This document shows, in pieces, positions 33,640-45,789 of a DNA stretch of 64,000 bases; position 1 is the stretch's first letter; the number at the start of each line of letters is the position of its first letter. Under the pieces are notes generated by a model. The model was not told where the DNA came from, made no database searches, and saw only the letters and a program-made list of their open reading frames with translations. Made by a program: the position numbers and the translations under genes. Source of the stretch: Otatea glauca (Eukaryota; Streptophyta; Magnoliopsida; Poales; Poaceae); assembly GCA_036346275.1 (NCBI GenBank), contig CM070725.1, positions 15,552,216-15,616,215 on the forward strand, read 5' to 3'.

Positions 33640-34600
33640 TGGTCTAGGCGGTGGGCTGCAAGCTCCATGGATGGTATATTGATAAGGTGAATGAGGAAGA
33701 GCGTCGAGTTGACTTCAATGTGATGTATAAAGGGTACATTTCCACCATGACGAGAATGGGATATTCCTGTCGCTTTGAGGATCTGTTTCTTGTGTACCAA
33801 TTAAAAGCCGTCGATATTTCTACTTTACGATCTTGGGCGCTGTGAGTATCGCACCATACAACATGGTGACGACTTTTATAGGATTTTGCATTATGTTTTC
33901 TAGTATCAACACGAGTTGCGGGGCAATGAGACAATGAGCCGTGTGAATCTAAACCAAGTTGGGTTAAATGGACCCGAGCTAGTGTCTGCGACCACGGCTA
34001 GGATACATCCGGTGTTTGTTCTTGCTACGTCAAGAGGGTATTGCATCTTGAGTTGACGAAGGACTTCGTTGTAATCTTGTACCACGAGGAGTAAGTAGTA
34101 CAAACCCTTCAATTACTTATACGCACTTAAACCGTATGCGAACTTATTTCCTTGCACTACATTCCATTTAATAAGCAACCATTGGGTTCTACTCGTCCTC
34201 GTTACGAGTGAAAACACGATCTATATTTTTAACTCAATCAAGAAGAGACCGATAGCCTCACGCGATCAAGTGTCCTTTGCGTATAAGTAAATTACAGTAA
34301 CCTAACACTTTACAGAATTTAACTATATTTTTTTACTCAATGGCATCTCTCCAATATATGTAGGGTTTCTCGGACTATGTCGATGAAGGAGGGTCACACA
34401 ATAACAAAAAGGGCAAGACGCTGGAGTATAAGAAATTCACGTACAAGTGCCTAGCATATATCGTTTAATTTTTTGAAATCTAATCTTCGTGTGTTAATTT
34501 CTTTTCTCTCTTCACAGTGTCATCAACAGGCAGCGATGACTGTGCGGCTTCTATGTCATGCAACACATGTTGGTTGTGGTCATGGCTCACACCTTTTCCT
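33640..34600 (+). pseudogene. Ulp1-like (C48) cysteine protease of element 3
   Basis: 33651-33843 ends RFEDLFLVYQLKAVDISTLRSWAL, equivalent to the FGDLYNIYHADAINVSLMSCW segment of element 2. NHWVLLVLVTSENTIYIFNS at about 34174-34233 has the catalytic His context; the expected Asp of the VLDS-type box reads Asn here. CGFYVMQHML near 34548-34577 has the catalytic Cys. Exons are separated by short introns, and a TGA interrupts just before the Cys box. It belongs to the SUMO-protease superfamily; role in transposition unknown. Confidence 0.8.
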
Positions 34601-35044
34601 AAGGTATATGTACATGCATACTTAGCCTTTCACATACAAATTTTGAAACTTAAATTCATGCACTCATTTATGTTTTGCGGATGATCAATATCCCGAGAAG
34701 AGCTTAGACAAAGAAAGCACTCAACAATTTACGAGATCACTTATGCCAATGATGCTGGTTAGAAGTTATATCGGAGGATGTAGGTTTAGAGATCCCAAGC
34801 GTCCTACTAGTCCATATGGAAACAATATTAATTGTATATGTCGATGTGATATATATGCACGTGTCTTGATTGTTAAGCATGTTTGTGTTTGTATGTTGTG
34901 AGCGAATGGGCTATATGTATTGCAATTTACGTATTCGTGTTACGTGAATGTGATATGTGCATTACGTGTTATGTATTGTCAATGTGATATATATATGCCC
35001 AATGTTAATATGTGTGTTATTTTGGATAATATGCAAAATTGAAA
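34601..35044 (+). other. 3' trailer of element 3
   Basis: AT-rich with GT-rich runs (GTGATATATATGC). No further ORF recognised before the terminal array. Confidence 0.4.
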
Positions 35045-35728
35045 CACCCCATGAGGGTCATCGAGAATCGGTTCTTATGAGGCGGACAGATGACCTCTCA
35101 TCGTCGATTCTTTTAAGAAAGCGATTGTGATGACCACATTAGTAGAATCGGTTCTTTTACGGGCGATAGTGATAACCATACCATTACAATCGGTTCTTGG
35201 AATAAAGCGATTGTGATGATACATTATCAGAATCGGTTCTTTAAAGGAAGCGATTCCGATGACCCTCATTAGAATCGGTTCATTTTGGGCCGATTACGAT
35301 AACGCGGTTATCGAATCGGTTCTACAAAAGAACCGATTCTAATGAGGGTCATCGAATCGTTCTTTAAAGGAAACGATTACGATGACCTCATTAGAATCGG
35401 TTCTTTTGCGAACCGATTCGATAACGTGGTTATCGAATCGGTTCGGCAAAGAATCCGATTCTAATGATAGTCATCGAATCGCTTCCTTTAAAGAACCGAT
35501 TCTAATGACCCTTTATCAGAATCGGTTATTAGAAAAAACCGATTGTGATAATGTGTTCATCAGAATCGGTTTGATCTAAGAACCGATTCTAATGAGGATT
35601 TATCACAATCGGGGTAAAACCGACTGTGATAACTCCACCTCATCACTATCCAAAGACTTCGTATCGCCACTTGAACCGACTGTAATGACAAAAAAGAATC
35701 GATTCTGATGTACAATTCTGTAGTAGTG
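35045..35728 (+). repeat. right terminal array and TIR of element 3
   Basis: Many copies of AGAATCGGTTCTTT and AACCGATTCTAATGA pairs. The core differs from the left array (GAATCGGTT instead of CTATCGGTT). The TIR closes at 35728. Confidence 0.88.
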
Positions 35729-37466
35729 TGACTAACAATCGAGGAGACGCTGCGCCGGAGAAGGATGACGCATCACCGACTCACCGGAGTATACTTTCCT
35801 CGTGGGTATCCAAACGGACTGACTTGCTGGCTCAAGGAAACTTCCCCCATGGGTAACCATCCTCAGGAATTTGCCGGGATCCTGGTCGTGAACCAAACGA
35901 AGCCTAAAGAAAAGGAAATTTTTGTATGGTGAAATTGGCTCCACCAATTTACAAACACCTGTGACTTCCCTGAGTCACGAGCGCATCTGCGAGTCATTCG
36001 ATCTACACAATCTCATATATGAACCATACAAGCTTTGTCATATTTGTCACGATGTTCGACCGTTACATCTCTATTCCTTCTTCTAAGCGTGCACCGAAGA
36101 TAATCGCCTGACCCATTCCCTTTCCCTATGATGTTCCTCTCCTCCATACCTCTAACATTGCCATTGTAGCCACCACTGGAGCGCCATCGCACCTTTGAGC
36201 ACCATGTCACTTCATGCTCCCTTCCTCGTTAGTCATGTCACTGGCAACATGATGTGCCACCAGCCTGCTATGCCGCCCTCCTTCCATCTCCATCTCTCTT
36301 GACAACAAAGCCAGCTGCAACATGATTTTCGCCAAATCGACAACAAGAGGGCCAGATCTAGCAACGGCAGGCCCTTTCCCCTTCCTCATCAATGCTACTT
36401 ACCATTGCTAGTGACAAAGCCCGACAAGGAGGAAACATGTTTTTTTATTTGAACTAACTTTTTAAAATCACAATGATTTTTTTCAAATCAAAATTGATTT
36501 TTCTGAATTTATTTTTTCTTATAGATTTTTCCTAATGTATTTTTTCCTTCATTGATTTTATGAACCTTTTTTCTTTTTGGAAACTATTTTTAAAAAAAAT
36601 CAGAATGAAATTTTTTCCTAAAACAATTCCAAAATTATTTAGTGTTTGTGAGCTACACAACTCATAGGCACCCTTAGAATAGATTCACCCCTGAACTTTT
36701 TTAGTATTTACTGGAAGATATTGATTTTTTTTGTTGATTGCTGAAACACACTAAACTTTTATAGTTTTTTTTATCATGGACACTTTATTTATTAAAATAT
36801 TATTTTTGGTTGAGATAGAGAGAGAAGTTTTTGAAATTGGTCGTTGGTGTCTCTAAACAAATTGGGCCATGTATCAGTCTCCTCTCCCACGATGAAGCGG
36901 CATGAACACGCTCCGACTGCTAGAGCACATGCATGGCGGTGTGATTCTAAACACACATTCGCCCTATTGAAACTGTGCCCCTCTTCTTCTCCTGATTCCT
37001 CTCTCTCACTGGGTATGTAGAGGATCCAGTGGGTGGCGGCACAACATGAGGCTCTATGGGTGAGGGCCATGGTGTCGAGCAGCTGCTAAGCATTAGGCTC
37101 GAGGCGTTGCCTAGGTGAACCTACGGCTAGGAGGCTGCTACTGGAACAGAGGACAAATCTCTAACACGGCGATGGCGGGCTCTAGCGGCGGATTGGCGGG
37201 TATGGAGTGTGAATGGAGCGGAGAGTTCACGGGTGAGGAAAACTTGTAAGTGTGGTCAATATGTGCGTAGGTGAGCGAGGTCAGCTGGAACAGGGAGGAA
37301 GCAACGACGGCCTCGGAGTTGAAGAACTCAACAGCGGCGGAGTTTTAGTAATGAGAAGGAGAGGGTAGCATGCGCATGAGAATGCCCTCTACATGGCGAG
37401 TCTGGAGGTGGTCTCAATTCGACCGGTGGCAACTCGAGCCTGAGTGGCATTTCTAAACCGAGCACT
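35729..37466. other. unassigned flank, possible gene-derived DNA
   Basis: Joined to 27729 across the CACTA insertion it gives one continuous purine-rich stretch. 35735-35950 and 36010-36390 are moderately GC-rich with minus-strand frames of 60-70 codons, none recognised. 36420-36800 is T-rich. 37080-37460 is GC-rich with short plus frames. This could be degraded gene or promoter DNA; I cannot assign it. Confidence 0.35.
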
Positions 37467-39153
37467 TGTCAGGACTAGATTATAAAATCCAAAACCCTCT
37501 ATATATACTGCACTAGTTCAGAATTACGCTAGTGCATGCACATAGTGGCAATATAGATGAAATACCATTCCATAACAAATTAACTAAGAAAGTAAAAAAT
37601 TATTATTCCATAATAACAACGGATCTTATAGTCAAGTTTACACAACTATACCTTAAGAACTTAAGAAACAAATGAAATATTGCAGCGGAAATAAAATAAT
37701 TGTCCAATCGACATGCATGAGCGATCATCCGGGAAACGCCTTCCTAGTTCACGTAGTCTTCGTAGTACTCCTCGTAGAATTCTGTATTCTTTAGTCCTTC
37801 CTCAGCAACTGATCAACAAAAGTATATAGCCGTGAGTACAAAAAGTACTCATCAAGTCGTAGGGAAATGATGCAAGAATATTCATTCAAGGCTTAACAAA
37901 GGATAGCCATGTGGTTCTTTTGCAGATAGCAATAACTTGAATTTAAATCTGATAAATAGATTAAAAGCATATTTATGAAAAGATAATAAATAAGCTAAAA
38001 CCAATTGTAGACAACAAGAACAGATTAGTGGGCTTCACCCAACACCATCTAAAACCATCATAAAACCACTGAACTCATCAATGTTAACTTTAGACATTAA
38101 AATCAACATTGAACTCACTGTTCACTTCCCAACAACTCCACCTTCCAATATTTTTATGAAAAATTCTATATCTCATGTGAAATTCCCAAGCATGTCTATG
38201 ACCGTGGACACGGCTACACGAATAGTTTGATATTCTGCAGAAGTTGTATTGCTTTACCCACAAGATATGATCATCTCATATTACCACCCGATAAACACAC
38301 TTCCTTAGGTGTGCGATAGAGAAATCATGACAGGGACTTTACTCTGCTGCACACTAGCATCACCCTCCATAGTGAGTATATCCCCTGAACCTTGGGACGT
38401 GACCTAGGCGGTCTACTCCCAACACGCATGTCACGTCTTTAATGAGAGGCTCACCATTGTGAGAGAAAGAAGTAACCATCCAACCATCACCGTACATCTC
38501 GATGTCTCATCGAATCAGAGTACCCTCTGCTCGCACGCCCAATAGAGTACCCCTCTAATTCAACCATGCAGGGTAATACAAGTGTACTATAGGTTATTTA
38601 GCCAGGTCTATCCCAGACCAAACACGTGGTTGCACGTTTAAGCCCAGTTCAACGACATACAAGATTAAGTCCTTAAGTAGTCTCGGGTGAGACATCACAT
38701 CCCAAATGTGCTAACTGCACTCTCTTTACTACACGATCACTTTCCCAAGGGAGAACTATTTTGTTTAACCAATACCAATGGCGTACCCTACCAAGGCACA
38801 ACAGATTTTATAACAGTGTCTACTCACCACAATTTCATATCTCATTAGGTCAAAATTATCAGGTCAAAATTATCAATATATATCATGTGGTATGAACCCG
38901 TCATACAACTAAGCATGTCTCAGTATAGCTACAATAACCCAATATTGGTAATACAATTATGTCCAACTAATAATGTCCCATCCTATGGTAACAATGGATA
39001 TATAGCATTCAAATACTCAAGGTGGCATAATGACAAATAGGTATCTAGCTATTCCCAACAAATAATCATTGGTATATAAATAGCATGCAATTTGTATGAA
39101 ACAAAATACTTTTGCAATCATAGGTTCAACATGATCAAAGGCACTTGTCTTGT
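37467..39153 (-). repeat. partial Tekay-like gypsy LTR, minus orientation
   Basis: Starts TGTCAGGACTAGATTATAAAA, which aligns by eye with the complement of the solo LTR 3' end at 63075 (TGTCGGGACCGGATTTTTG), including AACCCTCTRTRTATA downstream. The interior has recognisable gypsy LTR blocks (GTGAGTACAAAAAGTACTCA near 37833; CACACTTCCTTAGGTGTGCG near 38298). It is cut at 39153, where a Maximus-type LTR begins. Its 5' part may continue at 41594-42143. Confidence 0.65.
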
Positions 39154-40095
39154 TGTAAGGTCGAGGATACTGACTAGAGGAGGGTGAATAGGCGGCTTTT
39201 AAAAATTACTCTACAAATTTCTACAAAACAATTCACCCCTAATTACCTTTATGCCAAAATCTTAACAATAATTAATGCACAAGCGATAAATTAAGGTTTT
39301 GACAATTAAAGCCTAAATCAACTAGGCTCACTATGTGCACTAACTAATTATGTCTCTAACAATAATTGTAATTTTAAAGACAAGCAATCAATCAATTTAA
39401 TTCTATGAATATAAATTGCTTGAATATAAATAACGAATACAATACAAGCACAAGAGACACAAAACCTTTTACCGTGGTGTTCGGAGACTTGCCGGTCTCC
39501 CCTAATCCACATTGAGGTTAGCCCAAACGAATTAGACCAGCTCCATGAATTGAGCACCCACCTCGAATCCACTAGTGATTACTCTTTCCCCCTCCGGGTA
39601 CGTGAGCACCGACCTTCACAAATTCGCCGGGGCTTCTCACAACCTTCGTCGAGAAGCTCACGGCGCCGCACGCAGCTTCGCCAGTCTAGGTGTCGGCAAA
39701 CACCAAGAGTAACAAGCCAAGCCCTTCCGCTTGAACTTCACCTAGTGCAACACATGCACTCCGGTGACCTCCTAAGTGCAACACATGCACTAGGATCTTC
39801 CTCAAATGCAACACATGCGCGAGAGGCTCTCAATCCTCTTTTAATTGCAACACATGCAATTAAAGCTCACTCTTAGCTCAAAAACCAAATTAGAGAGTGC
39901 AACACATGCACAACCCCTCTAAAGTGTCTCACAAAACCAGCAACCCCAAATTCCAGCCCTTGGCATCTTTTTATAGCCCCTCACACGAAATCTAGCCGTT
40001 GGGGGGCTAATTGGGCAAAAATATCATTTTTCGGTACTACCGCCCTTCTAGAGCCGGTAGTACCGGCTTCTAGGGCAACGGCTCGAAAACTAGCC
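39154..40095 (-). repeat. partial Maximus/SIRE-type copia LTR
   Basis: Begins TGTAAGGTCGAGGATACTGACTAGAGG..., matching the start of the LTR at 42144 (GATA-CCGACTAGAGGGGGTGAATAGG). Shared further along are GTCTCCCCTAATCCACRTTGAGG and TCACTAGTG blocks and TTTTTATAGCCCC. It is clearly a different, diverged copy. It breaks off near 40095, where Tat-like gag sequence starts. Confidence 0.7.
39735..39912. repeat. five dispersed TGCAACACATGCA motifs inside LTR
   Basis: GTGCAACACATGCAC-type units at about 39745, 39777, 39807, 39845 and 39896. The unit is itself near-palindromic, and flanking letters often extend the symmetry. Not present in the LTR at 42144. Confidence 0.75.
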
Positions 40096-40360
40096 ATTGC
40101 GCAGGAAACTCGGTCTCGCATTGCGCCAGATTGACGAGCTCGATCTCGCATTGCGCAAGAACTGCGGCCAAGAAGTCGCTCTCCGGGGTCCGCAGCCCGA
40201 AGAGCATATATTGCTCTGTGCTCATGATCTCGTCCTCCCGAGGGTGCAGCTCGGCCTCTCCGACCGCTGGGAGCCGCCAGGTCGTGGGATCCAGAAGCCC
40301 CAACAACTCGAGCTCCCTCATCCTCTCGGTAGTCAGAGTGCTTTTTCCGAACTTGGCCAT
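40095..40360 (-). pseudogene. Tat-like gypsy gag start ('putative gypsy type transposon' domain), truncated
   Basis: Minus-strand ATG at 40360 opens MAKFGKSTLTTERMRELELL, the start of the large gag-like protein of grass Tat-lineage gypsy elements (PF04195-type). About 90 codons remain before it meets copia LTR sequence. AQCE/LAQCE repeats near the cut are unusual and may be junction sequence. The start is chosen by family resemblance over an upstream in-frame ATG at 40408. Confidence 0.75.
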
Positions 40361-41593
40361 GGCTCTCAGAAGAATCAAGAACAGATCAAGGAAAGAAAGG
40401 GATGACAAGCGAAAGACCGAGACACGGCGTAAGGGTGAAGGACTTGAAGTGTGCGGCGGGGTTTTAAAGGAGCATGATCTCGGCGGCGGCGTCGATTACT
40501 CCTCAAAAGCGCCGGGGTTTTGAGCGAGGCGTGAAGCGCCACGGTCGCGTCTCCTCGAATTCCCCCCCCCGGGGCCCCGAGGCGCGAAAATCGAGACACC
40601 TCCGGGCGCGATCGGCATTTAATGCCACAAAGACGAAAGGACAGGTTCGGGGCGACCACGATGGAGGTCCTTGAAGGATTCCTTCATGTGGGGTCAGCCT
40701 CAGGGGCTGCCGTGCTCGGCTAAAGGGTCGACCCTTCTCAAAGAAACAATAAGACTCAAGGCCGCCCCAAGCTTGGGGCCGTCCCTTGAGCCTCGGGGCT
40801 AGGTATCGGGGATCGGTACCCTCGCCATGTGTAAGCATCCTCCCGGGCCTCGTGGTAGCTTTCCGCAGCCCAAGGGGAACATCCCCGACCTAGATGATGC
40901 CCCCTGGTGGTCGGGCTCGGGGCCAGCAAGCTCGAGCTCGGGCACCGTCGCAAGGGCAAGCACCCTCGACGCCTCGTCCTCGTCCTCGACCTCGACGCCC
41001 CCGCGGGCACCAAGGAAAGGGATATCTGTAACATTTTTATTTTCATCTTATGTAAGACTCTCCTGCGTGGGAATAAGCACCTACCTACCTGGCGTGGGAA
41101 CTAGGGTTCAACGGCTCTGTCGAATCTCAACGGCTCCGTCGGACCCTCAGCGACTAGCGACGACTTGAGCCCCATCAAATCGCCACGGGCTCCTGACGTC
41201 GATTTTGGGACCAAGCAGCAAAGGTTTCCCGGGGGCTATAAGAGCAGTAGGTCACCCCAAAGAAAGAGAGGAAAAAGCAAAAAAGCGGGAGACAAGGGCA
41301 ACCCCTACCGCGACACCAACAACGAAGAACAGCGCGACCCTGCTCTTGCTCGGGCCCGTCCTTGTACTCTTCCACAGGCGCTAATACACCCTTAGCCTTG
41401 GCGGCCCGGAGTAGAGCTATTACAGGCCTTGGGGCTCAAACCAGTATAAATCCCTGTGTCCGACATCCTTTCTTGGACGACTTACCCGCGACGCCTGAAG
41501 CCCTCAAACGAGCGTGACCTCGGGTCCCGCTCCCGAGCAGACACCTCGCTCCCTCTTTCTTTCTTCTGCGGTTGACGGTCCCGATCGTCGACA
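40361..41593 (-). repeat. Tat-like gypsy LTR and leader, minus orientation
   Basis: Minus strand begins TGTCGACGATCGGGACCGTC at 41593, a typical Tat-lineage LTR start, and is GC-rich. CTCCTTTAAAACCCCGCCGC at about 40478-40459 (minus) is a TATA-like promoter 100 bp before the gag ATG, so the transcript start is probably near 40440. The LTR/leader boundary is not clear. Plus-strand ORFs here (40097-40405, 40827-41168) are shadows. Confidence 0.65.
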
Positions 41594-42143
41594 CCTTGGA
41601 TTTTCCATTTTCCATTCAAATTTGAGACAAATAAGAATGTAACTCAATTAAACATGTTAGTCTCATAATGATTAGATTTGTCATTAAACAATGATTAAAC
41701 AATAATATAAAATCAATCACTAAAAATAATAGAGCTTGAACTTACACTTGTTGATATACTGTTGTTGCTAAGTCTTGATCTTCAAACCCTTCACTCCCTA
41801 GGGATCTATATCTACTAGAAAAAAACTAAATATAAATAAATAATAAATAGAGACACAAAAAAACTCTAAATTAAAAAATAAATAGATCTACAATGAAGAG
41901 CTTGATTTCAGAAAAATTTAGAAATTTGAATTGACTCAATCTGAGTTCGTATGAAAGGGAACGGGCTTTCAGAAGATTAAAATAAAATAAAATAGGAAAA
42001 GGATTTTCTAAAAATTTGGGAATTATTTTTCTAAAGAAAAATCTAGATTATTGTGTCATGCTGACGTGAGTGACTGATTTTTGAAAATAAAAGAAATATG
42101 AAAAAGGTTATTAGGCAGATATATGTGTCTATGGTCTATGGAA
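41594..42143. repeat. AT-rich block, possibly the missing part of the 37467 gypsy LTR
   Basis: No ORF. Its complement (TGAGACTAACATGTTTAATTG and similar, preceded by GTGTAAGTTCAAGCTC) could fit either the middle of a Tekay LTR or the end of the neighbouring copia LTR. I cannot decide by eye. Confidence 0.3.
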
Positions 42144-43577
42144 TGTAGGATCTAGGATAACCGACTAGAGGGGGTGAATAGGAGGTTTTTAAAATTCTTT
42201 AGCTCTAATAGAATAATTAAGAAAATATGACAAGAATTATGATTTTTCAACTATCAATACCTAAATGAGCTAGGCTTCACTAAGTGTACCAACAAGTTGT
42301 GTCTAATAAAATATGGCAATCCTAGGAAGATGATCAATCAATATAATCACTATGAATGTAAATTGCACCAATGTGAGTAGGAAGAATGCAAACCAAGATA
42401 TGAACACAAGAGATTTATCCGTGGTCTCAGTGACATGCAGGTCTCCCCTAATCCACGTTGAGGTAACTTAAGCAAATCAAGCCGACTCCTCACGCAATTG
42501 AGCCTTCCTCGAATCACTAGTGGTAGCTTTTTTTCGCTCCAGGTAGGCGAGCTCCAACCTTTACACTAATACGGGGTCCCTTCACAATCTTCTTTAAAGG
42601 GATCACTGGTTTCTCCTCGAAGCCATCTAGGAGTCGGCAAACTCCAAGAGTAAAAGACCAATTAACGCTTACTTGAAGATGATCAAGTGTTTGTAATGGC
42701 TCTAAATCACAATTCACAATTGAATGCTCTCAACAACCTCTAAAGTGAGAATTTAATGCTCAAGGGTGAAGAGATGCTTGCAAGGGCTCAACAAGTATTC
42801 AATGAGGTTCCAAAAAGTGCCTTTGCTACAAGAACGGGGGTATTTATAGCCCCCACCAACTCAAATAGCCGTTATGCCTCGAAATCATGATTTTTTGCCA
42901 AAATCGATACTACTGGCAACAAACGTGCGATAGTGCTGGCCTCAGGGTTAACAGTCAAATTAGAGCATTTAATGCACAGATAATAGCCATTGCTACAGTA
43001 CCCGCCCGGTACTACCGCCATGTAAGGGCCGGTAATGCCAATTTCTGTAACTCAGAAAGTACCCTAAAACCCCTGTCTAGAAAATATGTACCAGCAACTA
43101 TTGAGCGGTACTATCGAACTTTGGTAGTATCGGCCAAGAACAGCAGTAGTGCCAGATTTCAAAAATGAGCTTAGAGAGTCTTTCTAGAAAATAACAACAC
43201 AATAAAGGCACTCTCTAGAAAATATGTACCACTTTTTGAGGGTGGTAGTGCCGGTTCCAGAGCAAGAATTGGATTTCACAAATATTTTTTTAATGCAAAC
43301 AATATCTCCCTCTTAATAGTACGGCACCTATTCTAGCAATCTGATCCTTTCTCCATACTCTAAGATTGGCAAAAAGTATAGGAAAAGGTCCTTAATTTTT
43401 TATACTATAGCCTTGAGCTTGAATCATCGATAGACATTTTGTTTCACGATTTCACCTTCTCCATGTATTGACGCAGACCAACCTTTTTCTCATACACTCA
43501 AACAAATATGTTAGTTCGATAAGCTTGATTGTCATTAGTTACCAAAACTTAATTAAATTAGGGGCCTAGATGCTTCA
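42144..43577 (-). repeat. 3' LTR of the Maximus/SIRE-type element (1,434 bp)
   Basis: Plus strand TGTAGGATCTAGGATAACC ... GGGGCCTAGATGCTTCA. On the minus strand it starts TGAAGCATCTAGGCCCC right after a polypurine tract, and ends ...CCTACA. Its interior has GGTACTACCG-type repeats near 42998-43260. Confidence 0.85.
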
Positions 43578-43592
43578 ATCTCCCCTTTTTGA
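43578..43592 (-). other. polypurine tract of the Maximus/SIRE-type element
   Basis: Minus strand AAAAAGGGGGAGAT directly before TGAAGCATC. It fixes the LTR edge at 43577 and the element orientation. Confidence 0.85.
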
Positions 43593-44111
43593 TAATTGAT
43601 GACAACCTCAAACAAAGATAATAGAATGAAAGTTGATTTTGAGTATACATCAAGTCAAAACAAGTTGTATATTTTAGGATTTCGCTTTTAGTAGCATTTC
43701 ACTTCTTTGAAAAGAGAGTGATTGATATGTGAGTTGAAATGCTAACAAAGTGACAGTTTATAGTTGAAACTCCCCCTAGAGGTGTGCATAGGAATAATGA
43801 GATGAAATCATTATATATATGACAATTGAATAGAACATGCATGCTCAACATCCAATAAAAAGCATAAGATCCGATGTTTAAAAGATAATTTAAGGGTCAT
43901 TACAAGCATTCGTGATAAGCTAGAAAACACCATAAGAGTTCGAATAACACAAAAGCACACATAAGAAGGTTCATAAGCTTACAAGATAGTACAATAATAA
44001 GAATAGCTTATCCTCTAGGTAATGTTTTTACTACAACACTCGGATCTCCTTCTTCATACTTCTCCCCCTTTGGCATCAAGTACCAAAAACAAAGAGTCTT
44101 CAAGAGAGCAC
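43593..44111 (-). other. 3' untranslated region of the Maximus/SIRE-type element
   Basis: AT-rich, non-coding. It carries a second purine block (minus AAAGGGGGAGAAGTATGAAG near 44075-44056), a signature I associate with SIRE/Opie-type elements downstream of their last ORF. Confidence 0.6.
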
Positions 44112-44441
44112 CTAGGAGGAAGGAGGAGCATGCGAGCCAAGCCCAAAGCGATGAAAGGTGACAGGGGCTTGCTCACTGCGAAACTGAGAGAAAGATGCAT
44201 TTAGAGCATCCACATGCTCCCTAACCTCTTCGACCATAGCATGAGTCTGAACTTGATAGGAGTGCTCTTGGTCAAATCTAGCCATCGTATCAGAGCGGAG
44301 ACTAGCAAGACTTAATAGGATAGCATCTTGAGGCAAGTCATGCACATGCTCTTGCTCAACCTCATGATGCTGCGCCATGTGATGAAGAACTTGTGGAGGC
44401 ACCTCAGGTGGCTCGTAGAGCTTATGAATAGATCCAAGGGG
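44112..44441 (-). pseudogene. env-like/third ORF of Maximus element, C-terminal piece
   Basis: Minus frame GSIHKLYEPPEVPPQVLHHM, then LRSDTMARFDQEHSYQVQTH and VREHVDALNASFSQFRSEQ. Helical, glutamine/histidine-rich, resembling the C-terminal coiled region of grass SIRE-type second ORFs. The open frame appears to begin at 44459, but those codons belong to the inserted solo LTR; the true upstream part lies right of 45789. Function of this protein class is unproven. Confidence 0.6.
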
Positions 44442-45789
44442 TGTAGGGAAACGCGGCATGCTACGCTAGCACAAAAAAAAACTACCGCGCAACCAGAAAG
44501 CTACTCGCAAGAAGGGGATCATAGATAAGATTACCACTAGGCGCGATTGCGGAATCCCAGCGCGTCGATGTAGTGGTTCGTCCTCGCCGCGATCGTTGCG
44601 TCGATGTAGTGGATCGTCCTCGCCTCGCCGTGGATCGTCCTCCCACGCCCTTGATCGCCAGCAGCGTCACGCGATGATCCACGTCCGAGATGGGCAGCCG
44701 TGCGTGTGTGCAAGCACCTAGTCGCTCGGCGAGGCGCGAGGAGGAGGCTAGGGTTTCAAGTGAATCAAACCTAAGCAGTGGAAAGCACACTCTGCGCCTC
44801 CTCCTCCCCTCCTTATATAGCCACGAGATGAAACCTAAACCAGGGCCCACCAAAGATACTAAGCCCACGAGGTTCATTAATTACGGATCAATCCAAATTA
44901 ATCGTCCCACCCATTAAGTGTGTGACCTGCGGGTTCACATACGTTTGGACATGGATTCGGAAAACTCCTTTTCAATCCAATAGTTGGTAGCGGCTTCTTG
45001 CAAAGTATGCCAACTCCCAAACATCTTGTGATCAAATCGAGCGTAACCTATCAAAAGAACTCATGTAATAATCCCTTTGCCAAGTATATGAAGATTGATC
45101 TCAAGGCGAGAAGCATGTCATCCTTTGATGATTCAATCCATCTCTCGTATCAGTGATATATTAATAAGTTGTGATTGACTCCTCAATCACGGCATGGCCA
45201 TGCACTTTCTTAATCATATCACACAGTGGCCTTGTCATATATCTCCGTTTCATTGGAGTGGCAAATTCCATCTTATTTGCTCACTTCCTCTGCACGTTTC
45301 ATAGTAAACATGAAAGCTACCTTTATAACTATCCGGTTAGGAAGTAGTGTTTGATAGCCCCAAGGAAAACTATTACACATGTAGGGAATATGACAATCTC
45401 GTGTCTAAGGATCATACATCTTCTAGGTATGAGATACAGCGATGACACATAAGAATGAAACATTCTCGCGTTGTCCCATAGCGGGTCTATCTAACCCATG
45501 TTCTTCAACATGGTCCACAATGTAGAGATGATATCTCCATATCCATGATCTATGAAGCATGATCATCGATCACTACATGTCTTGATCTATTCATCGTAGT
45601 CCTATCGATGATATCCGATCGAGATATTTATCGAATTACATCATTAAGTAAAGAGCTTCATAATCAAGTCACATACTTGTTGATCAATACAATGATATAC
45701 ATTCATTGGACCAATAATCATATTATTATTCATAAACATAGTCATGTTACAATCATCTAAATGATTGCCTCAAGGGCATAACACTAACA
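44442..45789 (-). mobile_element. solo copia LTR (1,348 bp), TSD AGGGG
   Basis: Minus strand starts TGTTAGTGTTATGCCCTTGA at 45789 and ends GCGTTTCCCTACA at 44442. AGGGG at 44437-44441 and 45790-45794 is a perfect 5-bp TSD. The opening resembles BARE/Angela-type LTRs (TGTT..ATATGCCC). It contains a GC-rich block with CTTATATAG (about 44813), probably the promoter (minus TATATAAGG). It interrupts the env-like ORF of the Maximus element. A solo LTR arises by recombination between the two LTRs of a complete copy. Confidence 0.92.

Larger units (their letters stand above)
27730..35728 (+). mobile_element. CACTA element 3, full length, 8.0 kb
   Basis: Left TIR CACTACTACAGAATGGTACA at 27730. Right TIR complement CACTACTACAGAATTGTACA, ending at 35728. 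The flanking TGA on both sides (27727-27729, 35729-35731) is the 3-bp TSD. Content: terminal array with a large palindrome, transposase C-terminal remnant, internal motif array, GC-rich exon, intron-like region with a hairpin, Transposase_24 ORF, Ulp1-like protease, terminal array. Most of the transposase is deleted, so it is probably non-autonomous. Confidence 0.92.

Noticed and set aside
35045..35700. CRISPR-like regular repeats
   Set aside because: Short motif pairs in alternating orientation next to a CACTA TIR with a TSD; eukaryotic subterminal array, no cas genes.
35729..37466. Host gene fragments
   Set aside because: Several 60-90-codon frames but no recognisable domain, splice pattern or start context; left unassigned.
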